Below are positions 6,850 through 10,562 of a DNA stretch of 10,562 bases, one piece after another (position 1 is the first letter of the stretch; each line of letters starts with the position of its first letter). This DNA comes from Anaerolineae bacterium. GTDB lineage: Bacteria; Chloroflexota; Anaerolineae; B4-G1; SLSP01. Made by a program: the position numbers and the translations under genes. The notes below the pieces were generated by a model. It was not told where the DNA came from. It worked only from the letters and a program-made list of their open reading frames with translations, and ran no database searches. The stretch lies in the NCBI GenBank assembly GCA_021159805.1, contig JAGHDT010000123.1, positions 1 through 10,562 of the forward strand, given 5' to 3'.

Positions 6850-9540
6850 ATGTTAACAAAGAATAAGAGCTGGCTGGCGTTTTTGTTGGTGGCCGCTCTC
6901 TTGCTGTCCATAACCGCGGCATGCGGTACAGCGACCCCTGAACCGACCAAGGCGCCCGAGCCTACGGCCACGACAGCTGCTGCTGAGAAGGATGAGCCCG
7001 TCGCCGAGCGTGAGCCTTGTGGCCCCGCCACAGATGGCCCACTGGCAGGCATTGATCCCCGCGGTCAGACCGTGACGTGGTGGCACAACCACAGCGGCAG
7101 CCGTGAAGAGGGTCTGCTGGGGATGATCGAGGAATACAATGCCACCAACGAGTGTGGCATCACCATCGACGCGCAGAACCAGGGTGGCTATAACGACATC
7201 CGCGACAAGATGAACGCGGGCATCCAGAGTGGCGAACTGCCCGGTCTGGTCGTGGGTTACCAGAACGACCAGGCATTCTATGCTTTGGCCAATGGCCTTG
7301 CCGACATGAATGCCTATATTGCTGACCAGACCTGGGGCCTGTCCCCCGCGGATCGTGAGGACTTCTACGCAAGTTTCCTGGAGCAGGGCGTGCAGCCCGC
7401 GTTCGGTGGCCAGCGGCTGGGCTTCCCGCCGAACCGCTCGATGGAAGTGTTGTTTTACAACCAGACGTGGCTTGAGGAGCTGGGCTTCGCTGGCCCGCCG
7501 ACGACCCCTGATGACTTCGAGGCGATGGCGTGTGCTGCGGCTGAGGCCAATGGTGACGGCACCGGCGGCTACATCCTGCGCGATGACGCGTCGGCTGTGG
7601 CAGCCTGGACGATGGCATTCGGCGGCAGCATCCTGACCGAGGATGGCACGCATTACGCTTACGACGGCGATGCCACAAAGCAGGCGATGGCCATGCTGCA
7701 GCGCATGTACGACAACGGCTGCGCGTACTTCTTCACCGAGGGGTACCCGAACCCCGAGTTCGCCGCGCGCCGCGCGATCTTCACGCAGGGCTCGACCTCC
7801 GGTATCCGCTACTACACAGGTGATATGGAAGCTGCCGAGAACACGGACGAGTGGGGCGTCACCGCGATCCCGCATACGACCGCCGATCCCGTTCAGAACA
7901 TCTACGGTGGCGACATCATGATCCCGCAGACCACGCCCGAAACAGAGTTGGCGGCGTGGCTGTTCATCAAGTGGTTCACCAGCCCTGAGCAGCAGGCGCA
8001 GTGGGATAACATCAGTACCTACTTCCCAACCCGCCGCAGCACGGCTGACTTCATCAACCTGGATGAGTATGCCCCGCAGTGGGTGTCCGCGCTGGATCTG
8101 CTGCCTTACGGCTCCTACGAACCGCAGTTGATCAGCTACCAGGGCACGCGAGACGCCGCGCAGCAGGCATTTAACCGCATTATGCAGGGCGGCGACATCG
8201 ATGACACCCTCAGCGGCTTGACTGAAGAGGGTAACATGCTGCAGGACGAGTTGATGGAAGGCGTCGACGTCAGCGCCGCGGAGCCCTGCGCTCCGGCCAA
8301 GTACGGTCCTCTGGCGGGTGTGGATCCCCGCGGTGTGACCGTGACGTGGTGGCACAACCACAGCGGCAGCCGTGAAGAGGGTCTGCTGGGGATGGTTGAG
8401 GACTTCAACGCCACCAATGAGTGTGGTATCACCATCGATGCGCAGAACCAGGGTGGCTACAACGATATCCGCGATAAGATGAACGCGGGTATTCAGACGG
8501 GTGAGCTGCCCGGTTTGGTCGTGGGTTATCAGAATGACCAGGCCTTCTATGCTTTGGCCAACGGTCTGGCGGATATGGATCCCTATCTGTACGATCCCGA
8601 CTGGGGCCTGACCAAGGAGCAGCGCGAGGATTTCTACGCCAGCTTCCTGGAGCAGGGCGTGCAGCCCGCCTTCGGCAATCAGCGGCTGGGCTTCCCGCCG
8701 AACCGCTCGATGGAAGTGTTGTTCTACAACCAGACGTGGCTTGAGGAGCTGGGCTTCGCTGGCCCGCCCACGACACCTGATGACTTCGAGGCGATGGCGT
8801 GTGCTGCGGCTGAGGCCAATGGTGACGGCACCGGCGGCTACATCCTGCGCGATGACGCGTCGGCTGTGGCAGCCTGGACGATGGCGTTCGGTGGTGGCAT
8901 CCTGACCGAGGATGGCACGGGTTATGCCTACGACGGCGAGGCCACGAAGCAGGCGATGGAGATGCTGAAGGGCATGTACGACGACGGCTGTGCCTACTTC
9001 TTCACCGAGGGATACCCGAACCCCGAGTTCGCCGCGCGCCGTGCGATCTTCACGCAGGGCTCGACCTCCGGCATCCGCTACTACGCCGGCGACATGGAAG
9101 CTGCCGAGAACACGGACGAGTGGGGCGTCACCGCGATCCCGCATACGACCGCGGATCCCGTTCAGAATATCTATGGTGGCGACATCATGATCCCGCAGAC
9201 CACGCCCGACACGCAGTTGGCCGCGTGGGTCTTCCTGAAGTGGTTTACCAGCCCCGAGCAGCAGGCCAAGTGGGACGACATCAGCACCTACTTCCCGACC
9301 CGCCGCAGCACGGCTGACTTCATCAACCTGGATGAATACGCCCCGCAGTGGGTGTCCGCGCTGGATCTGCTGCCCTACGGCTCCTACGAACCGCAGCTGA
9401 TCAGCTATCAGTTCGGCCGGGATGCCGCGCAGAAGGCGTTCAATGAGATCATGCAGGGTGCCGATATCGACGAGACCCTGGCTGACCTCAATGAAGAGGC
9501 CAACACTATGCAGGCAGAGCTGATGGAGGGTGTGGAGTAA
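6850..9540 (+). CDS. Tandem-domain extracellular solute-binding lipoprotein of ABC importer
   Basis: An 896-residue substrate-binding lipoprotein of the family-1 extracellular solute-binding type (MalE/UgpB-like), acting outside the membrane to deliver substrate to the two permeases upstream. Residues 1-24 are a lipoprotein signal peptide (KNK, hydrophobic core, SITAAC with C25 as lipidation site). A Pro/Thr/Glu/Ala-rich tether (26-56) follows, then two full binding domains: residues 57-473 and 480-896, separated by VSAAEP. The domains align without a gap and differ at 48 of 417 positions (hand count). Usual family members have one domain and about 400-450 residues. Each domain opens with TVTWWHNHSG and keeps four cysteines (57, 102, 228, 291 and the same plus 423), so two disulfides per domain are possible. 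WFTSPEQQA and YFPTRRS near each domain's end are typical. Substrate is unknown; sugar is inferred. A strong terminator follows. Confidence 0.92.
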   Translation: MLTKNKSWLAFLLVAALLLSITAACGTATPEPTKAPEPTATTAAAEKDEPVAEREPCGPATDGPLAGIDPRGQTVTWWHNHSGSREEGLLGMIEEYNATNECGITIDAQNQGGYNDIRDKMNAGIQSGELPGLVVGYQNDQAFYALANGLADMNAYIADQTWGLSPADREDFYASFLEQGVQPAFGGQRLGFPPNRSMEVLFYNQTWLEELGFAGPPTTPDDFEAMACAAAEANGDGTGGYILRDDASAVAAWTMAFGGSILTEDGTHYAYDGDATKQAMAMLQRMYDNGCAYFFTEGYPNPEFAARRAIFTQGSTSGIRYYTGDMEAAENTDEWGVTAIPHTTADPVQNIYGGDIMIPQTTPETELAAWLFIKWFTSPEQQAQWDNISTYFPTRRSTADFINLDEYAPQWVSALDLLPYGSYEPQLISYQGTRDAAQQAFNRIMQGGDIDDTLSGLTEEGNMLQDELMEGVDVSAAEPCAPAKYGPLAGVDPRGVTVTWWHNHSGSREEGLLGMVEDFNATNECGITIDAQNQGGYNDIRDKMNAGIQTGELPGLVVGYQNDQAFYALANGLADMDPYLYDPDWGLTKEQREDFYASFLEQGVQPAFGNQRLGFPPNRSMEVLFYNQTWLEELGFAGPPTTPDDFEAMACAAAEANGDGTGGYILRDDASAVAAWTMAFGGGILTEDGTGYAYDGEATKQAMEMLKGMYDDGCAYFFTEGYPNPEFAARRAIFTQGSTSGIRYYAGDMEAAENTDEWGVTAIPHTTADPVQNIYGGDIMIPQTTPDTQLAAWVFLKWFTSPEQQAKWDDISTYFPTRRSTADFINLDEYAPQWVSALDLLPYGSYEPQLISYQFGRDAAQKAFNEIMQGADIDETLADLNEEANTMQAELMEGVE
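7018..8268 (+). repeat. Tandem domain repeat, copy A
   Basis: First of two 1251-bp in-frame direct repeats (417 codons), period 1269 bp, no insertions or deletions between copies. By hand comparison about 160 of 1251 bases differ from copy B (about 87% identity). The differences are clustered: about 20 in 7201-7320 and 19 in 7321-7380, but only three in 7411-7616. Weak resemblance extends upstream of the cysteine into the tether (VAEREP versus VSAAEP). Confidence 0.95.
8287..9537 (+). repeat. Tandem domain repeat, copy B
   Basis: Second copy of the binding domain. It lacks a signal peptide and tether of its own and is reached through the 18-base linker 8269-8286. The longest identical run with copy A is 110 bases (8776-8885 here, 7507-7616 there); another of about 57 bases lies at 8338-8394. 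Amino-acid changes concentrate at the domain start, in the segment after LADM (ten changes in 22 residues) and in the last 44 residues (14 changes). Confidence 0.95.
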
Positions 9541-9608
9541 TCCCACCTCGCAGCCGGGATGTGGGCCTGTTCCACAAGCCTGATTTGCATCCCGATCAGA
9601 TGATAGAT

Positions 9609-9644
9609 CTGTCCCGCTCCGCTGGTCGGAGCGGGACAGTTTTT
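9609..9644 (+). terminator. Rho-independent terminator of the ABC cassette
   Basis: A perfect 13-bp stem, CTGTCCCGCTCCG (9609-9621) and CGGAGCGGGACAG (9627-9639), has a 5-base loop CTGGT and is followed at once by TTTTT. It lies 69 bp after the substrate-binding protein stop codon and is a textbook intrinsic terminator. Confidence 0.93.
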
Positions 9645-9705
9645 CTCAAAGCTAGGTTGTGTCTGCCGGCGAAGAGCTTGATGGTCGAGTGTTTGTCTTC
9701 AGCAA

Positions 9706-9749
9706 GGGGGGGCGCAGGGTCGCAAGACGCGCCGGTCCCCCTCTTTTTT
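9706..9749 (+). terminator. Second candidate intrinsic terminator
   Basis: GGGGGGGCGC (9706-9715) can pair with GCGCC (9729-9733) and CCCCC (9737-9741), leaving a three-base bulge and a 13-base loop, with six T from 9744 after a TC. The stem is imperfect but GC-rich and the T-run is good. It may back up the first terminator or be the remnant of another transcript end. No gene is seen in 9541-9859 besides these terminators and the CACGGAT repeat. Confidence 0.5.
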
Positions 9750-9785
9750 CTTTTGCGGCAGTGGGAGTGGAGTAGAAGGCGTATC

Positions 9786-9816
9786 GCTCACGGATCTGCA
9801 CGGATCCACACGGATT
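9786..9816. repeat. Left flanking CACGGAT repeat array
   Basis: GCT is followed by three exact CACGGAT heptamers starting at 9789, 9799 and 9809, separated by CTG and CCA, so the period is exactly 10 bp. It matches 26 of 31 positions of the direct-orientation array at 10258-10288 on the other side of the GxxExxY gene. It lies 44 bp before that gene's start. Confidence 0.85.
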
Positions 9817-9859
9817 CTGGAATTCTGTCTGGATGTTCCCTCAAGCCCTGGAGGTGCGG

Positions 9860-10270
9860 ATGAAGTACGAAGCCTGTACGAAGGAGATCATCGGGGCTTT
9901 CTACGATGTCTACAATGCTCTGGGTTATGGGTTCTTGGAGAAGGTCTATGAAAATTCGATGGCTATTGAGCTGCGCAGACGGGGGTTCTCTGTGTCGTGC
10001 CAATATCCGATTGGGGTCGTTTATCGTGGCGAGATTGTGGGTAGCTACTATGCCGACCTGTTGGTGCAAGACTGCGTGATCGTTGAGCTGAAAGCCTCGC
10101 GGCAACTGGTCCGGGAGCATGAGGCGCAGTTGCTGAACTATCTGAATGCCACACGCTATGAAGTTGGTCTCTTGCTCAACTTTGGCCCTGAGCCACAAGT
10201 CAAGCGAAAAGTGCTGGACAACGCGCGCAAGCGGTACCACCGGCATTCAGATAATAGGCTCACGGATTGA
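9860..10270 (+). CDS. GxxExxY family protein, predicted PD-(D/E)XK nuclease fold
   Basis: A 136-residue single-domain protein of the GxxExxY family (TIGR04256 / PDDEXK_3). The name-giving motif is G24-F-L-E27-K-V-Y30 in GYGFLEKVYE. A nuclease-type core follows: D66 in YYADLLV, then E76-L-K78 in IVELKA, i.e. D-x9-E-x-K, and HEAQLLNYL at 87-95. Length fits the family. Its biological role is not established; the fold suggests DNA or RNA cleavage, inferred only. The start is placed at 9860 because GGAGG (9850-9854) lies five bases upstream; an ATG at 9833 in frame would add nine residues without a site. The last codons and the stop (ctc acg gat tga) lie inside the right CACGGAT array, and another array stands just upstream, so gene and repeats form one unit that looks inserted between the ABC cassette and the next gene. 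Confidence 0.85.
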   Translation: MKYEACTKEIIGAFYDVYNALGYGFLEKVYENSMAIELRRRGFSVSCQYPIGVVYRGEIVGSYYADLLVQDCVIVELKASRQLVREHEAQLLNYLNATRYEVGLLLNFGPEPQVKRKVLDNARKRYHRHSDNRLTD

Positions 10271-10330
10271 CACAGATTCACACGGATTTTTCTTTTCTTC
10301 ATCCGTGTTGATCTGTGAGAATCCGTGAGC
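10258..10330. repeat. Right flanking CACGGAT hairpin (inverted arrays)
   Basis: The left arm, 10258-10287, is GCT plus CACGGAT, CACAGAT, CACGGAT at 10-bp spacing. The right arm, 10301-10330, is the inverted form ATCCGTG, ATCTGTG, ATCCGTG plus AGC. The arms match at 26 of 30 positions; all four mismatches lie in the three-base spacers, and even the central variant (CACAGAT/ATCTGTG) is matched. The 13-base loop is all pyrimidine. The stop codon of the GxxExxY gene (10268-10270) is the first spacer of the left arm. The hairpin could also act as a transcription end. Confidence 0.88.
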
Positions 10331-10384
10331 AGCACATCGTCCGCTATTGTCTCATGCTGCATTTATGATAGTGTTGTCTCCTCT

Positions 10385-10402
10385 CCGCGTGAGATCACGC
10401 GG
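10385..10402. promoter_or_regulatory. 18-bp palindromic operator candidate
   Basis: CCGCGTGA GA TCACGCGG is a perfect 8-bp inverted repeat with a two-base centre. It sits directly upstream of, and slightly overlapping, the -35 position expected for the TATACT at 10421, the normal place for a dimeric transcription factor. No T-run follows, so it is not a terminator. The regulator is unknown. Confidence 0.55.
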
Positions 10403-10420
10403 CAGCCGGCTTTCTCAGGT

Positions 10421-10426
10421 TATACT
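10421..10426 (+). promoter_or_regulatory. Candidate -10 box for the last gene
   Basis: TATACT lies 33 bases before the ATG at 10460. The hexamer 17 bases upstream (CGCGGC) does not resemble TTGACA and is mostly inside the palindrome, which fits a promoter that depends on or is blocked by a bound regulator. Confidence 0.4.
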
Positions 10427-10459
10427 CTTGGATACCCTTCCCGAAGGAGTCATGCGTCA

Positions 10460-10562
10460 ATGACCATATCTTATCTCCGCTACGACCTCTCTGATGGTTA
10501 TGTGCATAACTGGTTGGTCGCCGGTCCTCAGCCCATCCCGGTCTCTGAGCTGGGTGAGGGCA
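10460..10562 (+). CDS. Partial gene, N-terminus of an unidentified protein
   Basis: The first 34 codons of a gene that runs off the window. AGGAG (10445-10449) lies ten bases before the ATG at 10460; an ATG at 10452 is out of frame and stops after three codons. The peptide begins MTISYLRYDLSDGYVHNW and continues LVAGPQPIPV. A WLVAGP-type motif near the N-terminus occurs in some large carbohydrate-active or sugar-responsive proteins, but this fragment is too short for assignment. A role linked to the upstream sugar-type transporter is possible but unsupported, and the GxxExxY unit and terminators separate them. It appears to have its own promoter and operator. Confidence 0.75.
   Translation, partial: MTISYLRYDLSDGYVHNWLVAGPQPIPVSELGEG

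Noticed and set aside
7018..9537. Simple assembly duplication of one binding domain
   Set aside because: The copies differ at about 160 bases, many silent, with both frames intact and a distinct junction; a duplicated read stretch would be identical. A chimera of two paralogues remains possible and is listed as a check.
6853..9546. An 897-codon open frame on the minus strand opposite the substrate-binding protein gene
   Set aside because: It mirrors the sense gene through codon bias, repeats with the same 423-codon period, has no domain signature, and sits opposite a clearly real lipoprotein gene.
9561..9863. A 100-codon plus-strand frame downstream of the binding protein
   Set aside because: It runs through both terminators and the CACGGAT array, with no ribosome binding site or protein-like composition.
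9786..10330. CRISPR array made of CACGGAT repeats
   Set aside because: Repeat units are 7 bases with 3-base spacers, spacers are not variable in the CRISPR sense, arrays are inverted, and there are no cas genes.

Overview
This is a bacterial chromosomal window of moderately high GC (high fifties per cent by eye; not computed). All confidently called genes lie on the + strand. The proline/threonine/glutamate-rich linker after the lipoprotein cysteine, the carbohydrate-type ABC cassette without its own ATPase, and the PDZ/radical-SAM/DUF512 protein together suggest an environmental Chloroflexota bacterium. That is a judgement of style, not a proven placement.

Layout. Bases 1-144 may carry the 5' end of an unrecognised minus-strand gene. 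Bases 336-2462 hold a tight two-gene unit: xpt (xanthine phosphoribosyltransferase) and guaA (GMP synthase), which catalyse consecutive steps xanthine -> XMP -> GMP. A 130-bp gap with a perfect TATAAT leads to a PDZ / radical-SAM-like / DUF512 protein (2593-3903). After only 37 bp comes a carbohydrate-type ABC importer cassette. It consists of a MalF-like permease (3941-5788), a MalG-like permease overlapping it by 8 bp (5781-6710), and a lipid-anchored substrate-binding protein (6850-9540). A strong intrinsic terminator at 9609-9644 closes the cassette, with a second candidate at 9706-9749. No ATP-binding subunit lies in the window, so a shared MsmX/UgpC-type ATPase elsewhere is the likely partner.

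Two features of the transporter are unusual. The binding protein is two complete solute-binding domains in one chain: 417-residue units, about 88% identical by hand count, exactly colinear, joined by a six-residue linker behind one signal peptide. The MalF-like permease is 615 residues, about twice the usual size. The excess is a roughly 280-residue, mostly membrane-embedded block with about eight hydrophobic helices, placed between the conserved N-terminal helix/GLDxY region and the usual second membrane segment.

Downstream (9786-10330) is a compact element: a GxxExxY-family PD-(D/E)XK protein gene bracketed by CACGGAT repeats of strict 10-bp period. The right-hand copy is an inverted pair forming a long hairpin, and its left arm supplies the gene's stop codon. 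This looks like a small mobile or selfish unit. The window ends with the first 34 codons of another + strand gene, preceded by an 18-bp palindromic operator candidate and a -10-like TATACT.
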